Origin: Gammaproteobacteria bacterium
GTDB taxonomy: Bacteria > Pseudomonadota > Gammaproteobacteria > Legionellales > Legionellaceae
Length of the DNA stretch: 32,066 nt
Direction: 5' to 3'
Assembly: GCA_030428185.1 (NCBI GenBank)
Contig: JAUICE010000021.1
Coordinates: 1-32,066 of the forward strand
The position numbers and the translations under genes were made by a program. The notes beneath the pieces are model-generated. The model was not told where the DNA came from and ran no database searches. It was given only the letters and a program-made list of their open reading frames with translations. Below, one piece after another: positions 1 to 7,444 of this stretch. The first letter of the stretch is position 1. Each line of letters starts with the position of its first letter.

Positions 1-1
1 A

Positions 2-238
2 GAATCGCTTGCAGCTGGCTTCTCAATAGAAATGAAGAAGTGTTTTGAAGATGCAGGCTCCTTTGGTGGCGACTTTATTTCGTTTTCTGCTGAGTGTGGA
101 CTAGTAGGGCTTCTAGAGGATAAATGTCGGGCCGAGACTGATGCGTCGCCGCTGCAAGTCCATAGTATGTTTTCACACCGGGAAGATGACCGGTCTGAGG
201 CGTCAGAAACTGCGGCGAAGATAGCAAAGCGCTCTTAA
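2..238 (+). CDS. Partial hypothetical protein (C-terminal end only)
   Basis: The frame is open from the first bases of the window to a TAA at 236-238, so this may be the last 78 codons of a gene that begins outside. An internal ATG at 32 exists, but no clear ribosome binding site precedes it. The visible residues are polar and acidic with no motif I recognise. Its base composition is more GC-rich than the AT-rich genes that follow, which could mean transferred DNA or a chance open frame. I cannot assign a function, and whether it is coding at all is uncertain. Confidence 0.3.
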   Translation, partial: ESLAAGFSIEMKKCFEDAGSFGGDFISFSAECGLVGLLEDKCRAETDASPLQVHSMFSHREDDRSEASETAAKIAKRS

Positions 239-303
239 GGGTGTTGCAGGTTTTTGCTATTTTTTGAATTTTCGGGCAGAATTGAGCAACAAAAAATGGG
301 AAT

Positions 304-510
304 ATGGAAATATTGATGAATGGATTTGAACAATGCCCTTCGTGTCGTAGTCAAGTGGAGATTATACACGTAAAGCGTCCCGAACAGAAAAGTAACTACT
401 ATTTTGTGAATTGCAAAAGTTGTGGTGAGGGTACAAAAGAGGCCTATGACTCTTTAGATAGACTAAAAAATGTCTGGAATCATTGGGCAGCCGCAGAAAG
501 GATTAACTAA
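304..510 (+). CDS. Small zinc-ribbon protein, Lar-like (restriction alleviation type)
   Basis: A 68-residue protein with two CxxC pairs: CPSC near residue 12 and CKSCG near residue 38. It ends in a short helical stretch with the WNHW pattern. This architecture (CPxC, about 25 residues, CxxCG, then a helix ending in WN) is that of the small phage-type Lar restriction-alleviation family and similar zinc-ribbon proteins of prophages. The start ATG at 304 has GGGA just upstream; the ATG at 316 (MNGFEQ) is an alternative. It stands alone, with no phage genes visible, so it may be a remnant of a mobile element. The zinc ribbon is directly visible; the Lar assignment is by pattern only, and interference with a restriction enzyme is not shown. 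Confidence 0.5.
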   Translation: MEILMNGFEQCPSCRSQVEIIHVKRPEQKSNYYFVNCKSCGEGTKEAYDSLDRLKNVWNHWAAAERIN

Positions 511-548
511 TTAGTCCTCTTTTAAAGGTAGCACCATGATTGAGGCGC

Positions 549-577
549 TTGAGAAAAGGTTATTTTTTACGCATAAT
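549..577 (+). promoter_or_regulatory. Candidate sigma70 promoter of queA
   Basis: TTGAGA at 549-554 and CATAAT at 572-577 are separated by exactly 17 bp, and each differs from consensus at one position. The predicted start lies about 25-30 bp before the queA start codon. A second perfect TATAAT at 594-599 has no good -35 box and sits too close to the gene to be a likely -10. Confidence 0.5.
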
Positions 578-610
578 AGCGACCTGTCTTTTTTATAATC
601 TAGAGGATCA

Positions 611-1627
611 GTGAAGCGTCAAGACTTTTATTTCGACTTGCCCAGTGAGCTAATTGCTAAATATCCACATCAAAAAAGGGCTGAGAGCCGTTTGCTTGTT
701 TTTGATAGACGCGCTAAAAAATCGACCCATCAAACATTTCATCATATTCTTGATTATTTAAAGCCGAATGATTTATTGGTGATGAATAACACCAAGGTGA
801 TGAAAGCAAGATTATTTGCTAAGAAAAAAACAGGTGGAAAAGTTGAGTTGTTGGTTGAGCGTATTTCCTCTGATCAATCCTTTATTGCTCATATGCGAGC
901 AAACAAATCCTTAAAAATAGGCGATAGCTGCCTTATCGATGAGCAAATGATAGAAGTGACAGGTAGAAGTGATAATCTGTTTTGTTGTCGATTACATGGG
1001 CCAAAAACGATATATCAATTAATGAGTGCCTTCGGTCATATGCCCTTGCCTCCATATATTGATAGGGAAGACGAAGCTTTTGATGAAGAGCGATATCAAA
1101 CTGTTTATGCTGATAAGCTAGGCGCTGTTGCAGCACCAACTGCTGGATTACATTTTGATGATGAGCTCTTAAAACGCATTCAGCAAAAAGGAGTTGCTAT
1201 TGGTTTTTTAACCCTACATGTAGGAGCAGGGACGTTTCAGCCTGTTAAAGTAGATGATATTTTGTCTCATCAAATGCATAGTGAGTATTTGACTGTGGGT
1301 GAACGATTAATCACTCAAATAAAACAGGCAAAAAAAAATGGTGGGCGGGTTTTTGCTGTCGGCACCACTGTTGTAAGAAGTCTTGAAACCATAGCCAGTA
1401 AGGGAGCACTTAAACCGTTTTCAGGCGATACAGATATTTTTATTTACCCTGGCTTTAAATTTAAATGTGTTGATGCAATCATTACGAACTTTCATTTACC
1501 TGAGTCAACGCTTATTATGCTGGTTGCCGCCTTCATAGGAGTAGAAAAAGCACAAGAAATTTATCAGCAAGCCATCAATAAAAAATATCGCTTCTATAGT
1601 TACGGTGATGCGAGTTTATTATTATGA
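611..1627 (+). CDS. queA: S-adenosylmethionine:tRNA ribosyltransferase-isomerase QueA
   Basis: QueA transfers and isomerises the ribosyl part of SAM onto preQ1-modified tRNA, giving epoxyqueuosine in the anticodon of GUN-decoding tRNAs (cytosolic). The 338-residue length is normal for the family. Family motifs are in order: N-terminal DFYFDLPSELIAKYP, MNNTKVMKARL at 58-68, GHMPLPPYI at 142-150, AAPTAGLHF at 174-182, and TNFHLPESTLIM near the C terminus. The start is a GTG preceded by AGAGGA at a suitable distance. It overlaps the next gene by 4 bp (ATGA), so the two are translated together. In most proteobacteria that neighbour is tgt; here it is a reduced Tgt-like protein. Identification is secure. 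Confidence 0.97.
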   Translation: MKRQDFYFDLPSELIAKYPHQKRAESRLLVFDRRAKKSTHQTFHHILDYLKPNDLLVMNNTKVMKARLFAKKKTGGKVELLVERISSDQSFIAHMRANKSLKIGDSCLIDEQMIEVTGRSDNLFCCRLHGPKTIYQLMSAFGHMPLPPYIDREDEAFDEERYQTVYADKLGAVAAPTAGLHFDDELLKRIQQKGVAIGFLTLHVGAGTFQPVKVDDILSHQMHSEYLTVGERLITQIKQAKKNGGRVFAVGTTVVRSLETIASKGALKPFSGDTDIFIYPGFKFKCVDAIITNFHLPESTLIMLVAAFIGVEKAQEIYQQAINKKYRFYSYGDASLLL

Positions 1628-2358
1628 ATATAAAGCTTATTATTCCAGCAACGGTTTCTGATGGATTGGTACTCAATCATAGTGAGCTTTTAGCTTTAGG
1701 CGTTGCGGGATTATCATATGACTTAATCCATGTTGTGAGTCACTTTGCTAATGAGGATGATTTAGCAAAGCCGGTTAAATTACTTCCATCACCAGGGCTA
1801 TCGATACTGAATTTAATGAATCCCGGTATTCGATGGGCGGGTGAGTCTTTGCGATTTAGTGCTAGCACCAATGGTAGAAAAATATCATTAAACATGAAAT
1901 CGCTTATCAGCTTGTTGACTCAGTTTCATCATGTGATTTTGCCTAAAGAGATTGTTCATAAGGTAGGAAAGAATATTGATGATGATTTAAAAGACTTACT
2001 TCTGATAGGAGAGTCGGTTATGTCGCAATGTAAGACGGCGGATATTGACTATCTTTACGGTGACATGCCTTACCTTGATTGGCAGAAGTCACCCAAACGC
2101 CAAGTGATGATAGAAACATCAACGCCTCTTTTAGATGCAAAAAAGGGCTTAGTTTACGATGCCAAAGATGTTTTTGACATCACACAGAGAGTTAATCGAC
2201 TATCATTGACACCATTATCCAGCAGGTGTGGTTGCTATAGTTGTATACATTTTACCCGCGCATATTTTCATCATCTTTACCAAAAGACACCTTTGCTTGC
2301 GATAAAACTTCTTTCTTTTCATAATGTTAAGAGTTTTTTGCGGTTTATGTTTATATGA
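1624..2358 (+). CDS. Reduced Tgt-like protein (tRNA-guanine transglycosylase fold, catalytic motifs missing)
   Basis: The 244-residue product occupies the usual tgt position after queA but is about 130 residues shorter than Tgt. Its C terminus is clearly Tgt: C202, C204 and C207 in RCGCYSC, then TRAYFHHLYQ, then H233 in SFHN. This reproduces the Tgt zinc site C-x-C-x2-C-x25-H with exact spacing. Weaker similarity covers the N-terminal half (SELLALG like the PEEVEALG region; LRFSASTNGRKISL like the FRSPINGDKLFL strand). The DSGGFQ general-base motif and the GGLAVGE loop are absent. Where Tgt has the nucleophile in DCVMPTRNARNG, this protein has ETSTPLLDAKKG, with E164 in place of Asp. The frame is uninterrupted, so it is not an obvious pseudogene. 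Transglycosylase activity looks unlikely; an accessory subunit or regulator is possible. The Tgt relationship is firm; the role is unknown. Confidence 0.8.
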   Translation: MNIKLIIPATVSDGLVLNHSELLALGVAGLSYDLIHVVSHFANEDDLAKPVKLLPSPGLSILNLMNPGIRWAGESLRFSASTNGRKISLNMKSLISLLTQFHHVILPKEIVHKVGKNIDDDLKDLLLIGESVMSQCKTADIDYLYGDMPYLDWQKSPKRQVMIETSTPLLDAKKGLVYDAKDVFDITQRVNRLSLTPLSSRCGCYSCIHFTRAYFHHLYQKTPLLAIKLLSFHNVKSFLRFMFI

Positions 2359-2419
2359 GTCGCTCTTATTTGGCCACATGTAATACTATATGTTTTAAAC
2401 ATAACTTATTAAATCTAAA

Positions 2420-2466
2420 GTTATAACAAAAGATGCAAAAAAAAACATTTTGAGTTATAATATAAC
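2420..2466 (+). promoter_or_regulatory. Candidate promoter/operator upstream of the Wip-like gene
   Basis: A perfect 13-bp palindrome GTTATA-A-TATAAC (2454-2466) contains a consensus TATAAT (2456-2461) about 30 bp before the start codon. A related 8-bp palindrome GTTATAAC lies at 2420-2427. No good -35 box is seen at 17 bp, so the promoter may need an activator. The stretch is very AT-rich, so such palindromes can arise by chance. Confidence 0.35.
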
Positions 2467-2492
2467 TATCAAATCTTTTTTTGCACGAAATT

Positions 2493-4523
2493 ATGGCGAA
2501 AAATCAAGGGAAGACTAATCCACATCAGGTAACAACACTAACAGGCGTTGATTTAACTGAGTTTCCTAGTGAGCCAGCATCTCTTGAACCGGAGGCTATA
2601 TTATCCCTAGGTGATTTACATGGTAACGCCATCAAGTTCCTTTGGATCTTGATTAAAGAAGGCATTATTAAGCTTAATGGGTTGAGTGATAATGCATCTT
2701 TAAACACTCCTGAAAAATGTTATCAACAACTTGTTGCGATCTATAAAAAAGATTCTAAAGACTTAACCTCCGATGATTTAAAGTGTTTTAAGGACATTCT
2801 TAGCGCCTCTACCGTTAAACCTGTTCAATTATTGAGTTTACTTGGTGATGAGCTTAATGATAGGGGGAATAATGATATATTCATGATCTTTCTTTTAAAT
2901 ATGCTTAAAAGTAAAGGCCAAGCATTTGAAATTGCTTTATCGGATCATGGATGTGGGTTTTTAGCTGAGCAAAATGAATCTCCACATTCATCAGATGAAG
3001 TGGTAGGTATTCAAAATAACAAGTCACTTACAAACTTAAAAGCAGTTATAGAGAAAGATTTAGTATCAGATTTAGAAATTTCAGCATTTTACCAAGAGAC
3101 ATATCTACCGGCGTTGAATTTAATCAATTACAGCATTGATAAATCCATAACGCCACCCGCTTTGACGTTGAAAATGCATGCACCGGTTGGTTTAGAAGTG
3201 GTTAAAGGGTTAGCAAAAACATTTAAGGTCAAATATGATGACTCTTCTATTGAGGCCTTATGTGCAACAATAGATAAAGTTAATATTGCTTTTAAAGCAT
3301 CTGTAAAAGATGGTAGTTTCTTTTCTATGATGAAAGCTGAAACAACTTTATTAAAAAGCAATGGTTGTACACTTTATCCTAATGTTAAAAAGTTCTTTCA
3401 TGGGAGCTCTCCTGTTGATAAAAGCTATCCTCTTACACGTTTGTTTTGGCACAGAAGACCGAAAACACACGATGATGCAGGTAACATTACCTTTGCAGAA
3501 GACTCGCAGCTAGAAGCACCCGCTTTACATAATGGTTTTAACTTATATTACATGCACGGTCATGATGGTCCAAAGCAAAATGCCTCAGAACATATGCTAA
3601 ATACTGATAATGACGTGGGTAAACGAGGCTTAGCTATAAACACTCCTGATTCTAGACTATCTAATGATTTACCCTTATTGGTATCTTCAGATACACCCGC
3701 ATATTTCTATCAGAGAACAGGCAAGCCTAGTAATACCAGTCTTAATGACTTTAAGTATAAGTATCGTGATCGTATTAATGATTCTCTACTTCGAGGCTTA
3801 AAAGACCTCGCCAAAGAACTTGATGAGGCTATAAAAGTTCGCTATAAAAATTATCCTAATGCACAGGAGCGTATGATGGTCATGCGCGCCATAGTCGCTG
3901 AAAAAATGAACTCACTCACCCCATCTACACTCATGGGCTATTACGCGAAAAAAGAGACGTATAAACATGGTGGAAAATATTATAAGCTCCATAGACTCGA
4001 CAGTAACGTACTTCTTCATTCTAGAACTACTGAACAAGGCGATTTTCAGTTAGGTCTAGATGAAGTGTTGGGTGTAGATAACCTTGAAGAGCTCGAGAAA
4101 ACCTATGATACAAAAAATAATGAGCGAAACGGGCATGGATTTCAATTCTCACCTATGAGAGATATTAAACATAGTCTTGAAGTGATTGAAGAAGAGCTTA
4201 AAAAGTATGAAACAAACAATAAATTTTTTGTTGCTAAAGCACTAAAAGAGATAAATAAACTCTTAAATTCTAAACAACCTAATAGTACTTTAGATCCAAA
4301 AAACGTTAAGGATTTTCTAGAAGACTTGCGTGAAAAACTGACAAAAGGAGAGGAAGAACATTATAAGGGTATGTTTTTTAGAAGAGCAGCAAGAAGGAGC
4401 AACTCAACGTTTGCAAAATTATTACCCCATATCGAGAAAGAAATAAATAATCTAAACACTAAATTAGAGAGCGAATATTTAATACAAGAAGAGTTAGCTA
4501 GTTCAACTCAATTTCAGCTTTAA
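2493..4523 (+). CDS. Wip-like PPP-family metallophosphatase, putative secreted effector
   Basis: The N-terminal half carries the ordered metal-binding motifs of PPP-type phosphatases (numbering from ATG 2493, 676 residues): GDLHGN at 40-45, GDELNDRG at 118-125, SDHG at 150-153 where PPP enzymes have GNHE, a lone metal-type His in KMHAP at 229, WHRR near 319, and the late MHGHDG around 355-359. About 70-residue insertions between motifs and a long helical, charged C-terminal region (roughly 430-676) resemble the Legionella Wip effectors (WipA/WipB, PPP-fold phosphatases delivered by the Dot/Icm system). There is no signal peptide and no membrane segment. The end is polar with an acidic patch and a terminal Leu, compatible with type IV secretion but not proof of it. 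A TTG at 2481 in the same frame is an alternative start; ATG 2493 is preferred although neither has a strong ribosome site. The gene ends 5 bp from the convergent permease gene. Phosphatase fold is well supported; secretion and substrate are inference. Confidence 0.75.
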   Translation: MAKNQGKTNPHQVTTLTGVDLTEFPSEPASLEPEAILSLGDLHGNAIKFLWILIKEGIIKLNGLSDNASLNTPEKCYQQLVAIYKKDSKDLTSDDLKCFKDILSASTVKPVQLLSLLGDELNDRGNNDIFMIFLLNMLKSKGQAFEIALSDHGCGFLAEQNESPHSSDEVVGIQNNKSLTNLKAVIEKDLVSDLEISAFYQETYLPALNLINYSIDKSITPPALTLKMHAPVGLEVVKGLAKTFKVKYDDSSIEALCATIDKVNIAFKASVKDGSFFSMMKAETTLLKSNGCTLYPNVKKFFHGSSPVDKSYPLTRLFWHRRPKTHDDAGNITFAEDSQLEAPALHNGFNLYYMHGHDGPKQNASEHMLNTDNDVGKRGLAINTPDSRLSNDLPLLVSSDTPAYFYQRTGKPSNTSLNDFKYKYRDRINDSLLRGLKDLAKELDEAIKVRYKNYPNAQERMMVMRAIVAEKMNSLTPSTLMGYYAKKETYKHGGKYYKLHRLDSNVLLHSRTTEQGDFQLGLDEVLGVDNLEELEKTYDTKNNERNGHGFQFSPMRDIKHSLEVIEEELKKYETNNKFFVAKALKEINKLLNSKQPNSTLDPKNVKDFLEDLREKLTKGEEEHYKGMFFRRAARRSNSTFAKLLPHIEKEINNLNTKLESEYLIQEELASSTQFQL

Positions 4524-4528
4524 AAGTG

Positions 4529-6298
4529 TTATAACCAAAAATAATAAATACCCGGGATAGCAATAAGCAATACAATGATTTCGATGGGGATCCCAAGCCT
4601 TAAATAATCAAAAAACTTATAAGCACCCGGCCCCATTACTAGTGTGTTATTTTGGTGGCTAATAGGAGTGAGAAACGAGCAAGAAGCACCAATGGCAACT
4701 GCCATCAAAAATGCATCGACTGGCATGTGTAGACTGTGAGCGAGACTGGCTGCGATAGGAGCCATCACCACTGCTGTTGCGGCATTATTCATCACATCAG
4801 ACAATGTCATTGTGACAAATAGCAAGATAGCAATCAGCAACAGCGGAGAGTGAGTCCCTGCAATGACAAGAATGGTATCACTGATTAATTTTGTAGCGCC
4901 AGAACTTTGCAGTGCACCACCAATAGGGATCATTGCTGCAAGCAAGGTAACGATGGACCAGTCAATATGACGATAGACCATACGCATGGGTAAAATACCT
5001 AGCGCCACCATTCCTGATATTGCCAATAAAAAGCTAATAGCGATAGTGGTGACTTTTGCTGCTGCGAGCAAGATGGCACCGAGAAAAATAACCACGGGCC
5101 AAAGCATATTATTTTTAAAACCAAGTTTAATTGCACGCTCTGCTAGCGGTACCAATCCGAGATTGATAATGTTTTCTCTAAGTGTTTCTGTTGGTCCTTG
5201 TAGTAATAAAACGTCACCAGCATTTAAATTGACACGGTTCAAGCGATTTTTAAAAGCTCGACCACTTCTAGAGATGGCCAATAAGTTAACGCTCAAACGT
5301 GAGCGTATGCGCATTCTTGACCATGAGCGACCTTCAATTCTTGAGCCAGGTGTGACGACCGCTTCCATTAGGCTGGCATCATCACCTTTTAATCGCTCTG
5401 TGGTGATTAATTCATCGCCTGCAATTTTTAGTTGACCTGCTTCTAGTAAATTATGTAAGTCATCATGAGAGGCTTCGATAATGAGAATATCATTGGCTTG
5501 TAATACCTCATTCGGCTTGATAGATAGTTTTTTCTCACGTTTTCTGACTAGGCCAAGTATTGAAAAGTCACCCTCAATTAAACATTCAAGTTGATAACAA
5601 TTTTTACCAATAACTTTTGAATCTTCAGGTACTTTAATTTCACTGATATAGTCATTAATGGGGAACTGATCTTCTGTATTACCAGTTATTTTTTGTCTTG
5701 CTGGAATAAGACGCCAGCCAATGATGGAAATAAACAGTACACCAACGAGTGCAATCATACTGCCGATAGGTGTAAAATCAAACATCATAAACGCATGCCC
5801 AGTGATTTCCTCACGAAAAGAAGAAACGAGTAGATTGGGCGGTGTGCCAATTGAGGTGCATAGGCCACCTAAGACAGATGCAAATGATAAGGGCATCAAA
5901 ATTAACGAGGGGCTACGACCTGCGTTAATCGATGAACTGATGGCAATGGGCATCATTAATGCTAATGCTCCCACGTTATTCATAAAAGCAGATAAAATAG
6001 CAGTCAAAAAGCACAAACTACCGACGTGTAGCACGGGTTTTTTTGAGATGAGCTCTATACGTTTTGCAACTTGTTCAACAAGACCAGATTCACTGATGAC
6101 AGTGGTAATGATCATCACGCAAGCGACAGTAATCACAGCTGGATTACTAAATCCAATAAAGGCTTCACTAGCTGGAATAAGGCGCAACATGACCATTAGT
6201 AAGAGACTAAAAATAGCGACTGTATCGTAGCGCCATTTACCCCAAATAAAAAGCAAAATGGTTAACATTAATATGGCAAAAACCAAATAGGCTTGCAT
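4529..6298 (-). CDS. SLC13/DASS-type anion permease with two TrkA-C (RCK_C) domains
   Basis: A 589-residue inner-membrane transporter. About five to six hydrophobic segments occupy residues 1-205, a soluble insert follows (about 210-380), and a second membrane half runs from 395 to the end. The halves carry the paired transporter signatures: SAFMNNVGALALMMP (103-117) with GTPPN (151-155), and SDVMNNAATAVVMAP in the second half. The insert has two tandem TrkA-C-like repeats (one with EVLQANDILIIEAS, one with NAGDVLLLQGPTETL), which bind small ligands in related proteins. Family members move dicarboxylates, sulfate or similar anions, usually with sodium; the substrate cannot be read here. It is the last gene of the uspA operon, 34 bp after the holin-like gene. 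No terminator is visible in the 5 bp to the convergent Wip-like gene. Confidence 0.88.
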   Translation of the reverse strand: MQAYLVFAILMLTILLFIWGKWRYDTVAIFSLLLMVMLRLIPASEAFIGFSNPAVITVACVMIITTVISESGLVEQVAKRIELISKKPVLHVGSLCFLTAILSAFMNNVGALALMMPIAISSSINAGRSPSLILMPLSFASVLGGLCTSIGTPPNLLVSSFREEITGHAFMMFDFTPIGSMIALVGVLFISIIGWRLIPARQKITGNTEDQFPINDYISEIKVPEDSKVIGKNCYQLECLIEGDFSILGLVRKREKKLSIKPNEVLQANDILIIEASHDDLHNLLEAGQLKIAGDELITTERLKGDDASLMEAVVTPGSRIEGRSWSRMRIRSRLSVNLLAISRSGRAFKNRLNRVNLNAGDVLLLQGPTETLRENIINLGLVPLAERAIKLGFKNNMLWPVVIFLGAILLAAAKVTTIAISFLLAISGMVALGILPMRMVYRHIDWSIVTLLAAMIPIGGALQSSGATKLISDTILVIAGTHSPLLLIAILLFVTMTLSDVMNNAATAVVMAPIAASLAHSLHMPVDAFLMAVAIGASCSFLTPISHQNNTLVMGPGAYKFFDYLRLGIPIEIIVLLIAIPGIYYFWL

Positions 6299-6332
6299 TG
6301 AGGTATTTCCTTATATGTATATGTTTTAGTGC

Positions 6333-6581
6333 TTAGATAAGCCTATTGTATATGAGTGTAATAAATGCACCACCAATAAAACCATCAATAAAACCACGAA
6401 TGCTTGCTAAAAAACCTTCTAACATACCTAACGGATGACCGTAAAGATTACTCGTTAAGTGGATAAAAGGAAGGCTAAGCTCAGTAAAGCTGCTGGCTAT
6501 AGACATTAATAATGTCGCAACGCCCCAGACAAATCCTAGTGCTAAACCATATTCAATAACGCCTAAAGGTGATTTCTTCAT
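6333..6581 (-). CDS. Small holin-like membrane protein
   Basis: An 82-residue protein with two hydrophobic helices, about residues 10-32 and 60-80, the second containing the pattern GFIDGFIGGAFITLIYN. This resembles a widespread small family in proteobacteria often labelled 'bacteriophage holin' from distant similarity, although its members sit in ordinary chromosomal contexts next to stress and transport genes. It begins 2 bp after the uspA stop, so it is cotranscribed and probably translationally coupled. A lytic role is not implied. The real function is unknown. Confidence 0.7.
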   Translation of the reverse strand: MKKSPLGVIEYGLALGFVWGVATLLMSIASSFTELSLPFIHLTSNLYGHPLGMLEGFLASIRGFIDGFIGGAFITLIYNRLI

Positions 6582-6583
6582 GA

Positions 6584-7030
6584 TTACTTATCTCCAGACG
6601 TCATAGATTGATTTTTTAAAGTGATCACATCGCAGGGCGCACTGTGCATGACTTTTTCTGCAGTTCTTCCTAAAAATTCTGGAAGTGGATTATGCGATGC
6701 ATGCGAACCAATAATGATAGCATCACAAAAAAGCATTTTAGCGGTTTCAATGATTTGATGACTAGCACTACCCACTTTGATAATACGGTAATCAGCCTTG
6801 ATATTATTGGCATCAGCAAGTGTATCAAGTACCGCTTTAGCAGCTTCAGTTGGTGGTTCAATCATTTCAGCAAAGCCTAATGCTTGTGCATATTGCGCGG
6901 TTATTGGTGGCTCAACGACATGAAGTATATAAAGCTTGGCGTTAAACTGCTTGGCAAACAAAACGGCTTGTTCGCAAAGTCTTTCGGCACCTTCTAGAAG
7001 ATCAGTGGTAAACAATAATGTGTGATACAT
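6584..7030 (-). CDS. Universal stress protein, UspA family
   Basis: A single-domain 148-residue Usp protein. It opens with YHTLLFTTDL, the first strand with the nucleotide-contacting Asp. AKLYILHVVEPP follows, and the C-terminal part has IIIGSHASHNPLPEFLGRTAEKVMHSAPCDVI in two pieces, matching the G-x2-G-x9-G(S/T) ATP loop. The second glycine of that loop is Ala here (GSHA), so nucleotide binding may be changed. It is the first gene of a three-gene minus-strand operon with the holin-like protein and the SLC13 permease, suggesting a stress-linked membrane function. A consensus -10 box lies about 40 bp upstream at the edge of the repeat element. Confidence 0.93.
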   Translation of the reverse strand: MYHTLLFTTDLLEGAERLCEQAVLFAKQFNAKLYILHVVEPPITAQYAQALGFAEMIEPPTEAAKAVLDTLADANNIKADYRIIKVGSASHQIIETAKMLFCDAIIIGSHASHNPLPEFLGRTAEKVMHSAPCDVITLKNQSMTSGDK

Positions 7031-7068
7031 AATTTTTGTTCTTTTTTAGGCTGGTGTTTGTTTGGTTG

Positions 7069-7074
7069 ATTATA
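7069..7074 (-). promoter_or_regulatory. Candidate -10 box of the uspA operon at the end of the repeat element
   Basis: On the minus strand the junction of flanking DNA and the inverted repeat reads GGGGTATAATC, giving a perfect TATAAT 39 bp upstream of the uspA start codon. No good -35 hexamer is present 16-18 bp upstream. Part of the hexamer belongs to the terminal TATA of the repeat. Confidence 0.4.
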
Positions 7075-7425
7075 CCCCTATCCTTTCGTAATGCACGTTT
7101 TTGAGCATTGCCAAATCCTCAATCTTTGGTATTTTTCTCAATCGGAATGGAATAACCATTCCTCAGTCGAAAAATCCAAACCTTGAATATTTGACTGCGC
7201 TCAACCTACAAGCTAACTATAAGGTTTATTAAAACTGTCTATAACGTTAGACAAAAAGATTTACCTGTGGATAGAGAGATTAAATTTGAGTAATAACAAA
7301 GTCTATTACGATAGTTTAATCTCTTTAGGTCACAGTAAATATTGAAGTCTAAAAACCTGCCTTACGGAAGGATAGGGGTATATCCCTATCATTTCGTAAT
7401 GCATGTTTTTGAGCGTTGCCAAACT
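7071..7425. repeat. MITE-like palindromic element with terminal inverted repeats plus an extra arm
   Basis: The 413-bp gap between uspA and the beta-solenoid gene is almost filled by this structure. The ends 7071-7092 and 7361-7382 are inverted repeats matching at 20 of 22 positions (TATACCCCTATCC and onward). Inside are two long imperfect hairpins: one spans 7112-7193 with a perfect core GGAATGG/CCATTCC (7144-7150 and 7156-7162); the other spans 7247-7352 with core GAGATTAAA/TTTAATCTC (7276-7284 and 7315-7323). The first 45 bp of the left end recur as a direct repeat at 7379-7423 (41 of 45 identical), overlapping the right end. There is no open frame and no transposase, so the element would be non-autonomous. 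Its copy number in the genome is unknown. Confidence 0.6.
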
Positions 7426-7444
7426 AAGTGTTGCTTAAATGCCT

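Noticed and set aside
1624-2358. A normal tgt gene
   Set aside because: The length is two thirds of Tgt and both catalytic motifs are missing, so a plain tgt call would mislead.
4986-5435. A 149-codon open frame on the plus strand
   Set aside because: It lies antisense within the SLC13 permease gene, whose membrane and TrkA-C motifs are unmistakable; the antisense product has no motif.
5721-6230. A 169-codon open frame on the plus strand
   Set aside because: Antisense shadow of the first membrane half of the permease gene.
6333-6581. A prophage lysis gene
   Set aside because: The holin label comes from a loose family name; the neighbours are uspA and a permease, and no phage genes are present.
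7071-7425. A CRISPR array
   Set aside because: The repeats are inverted and nested with only one direct repeat pair; there are no regular spacers and no cas genes.
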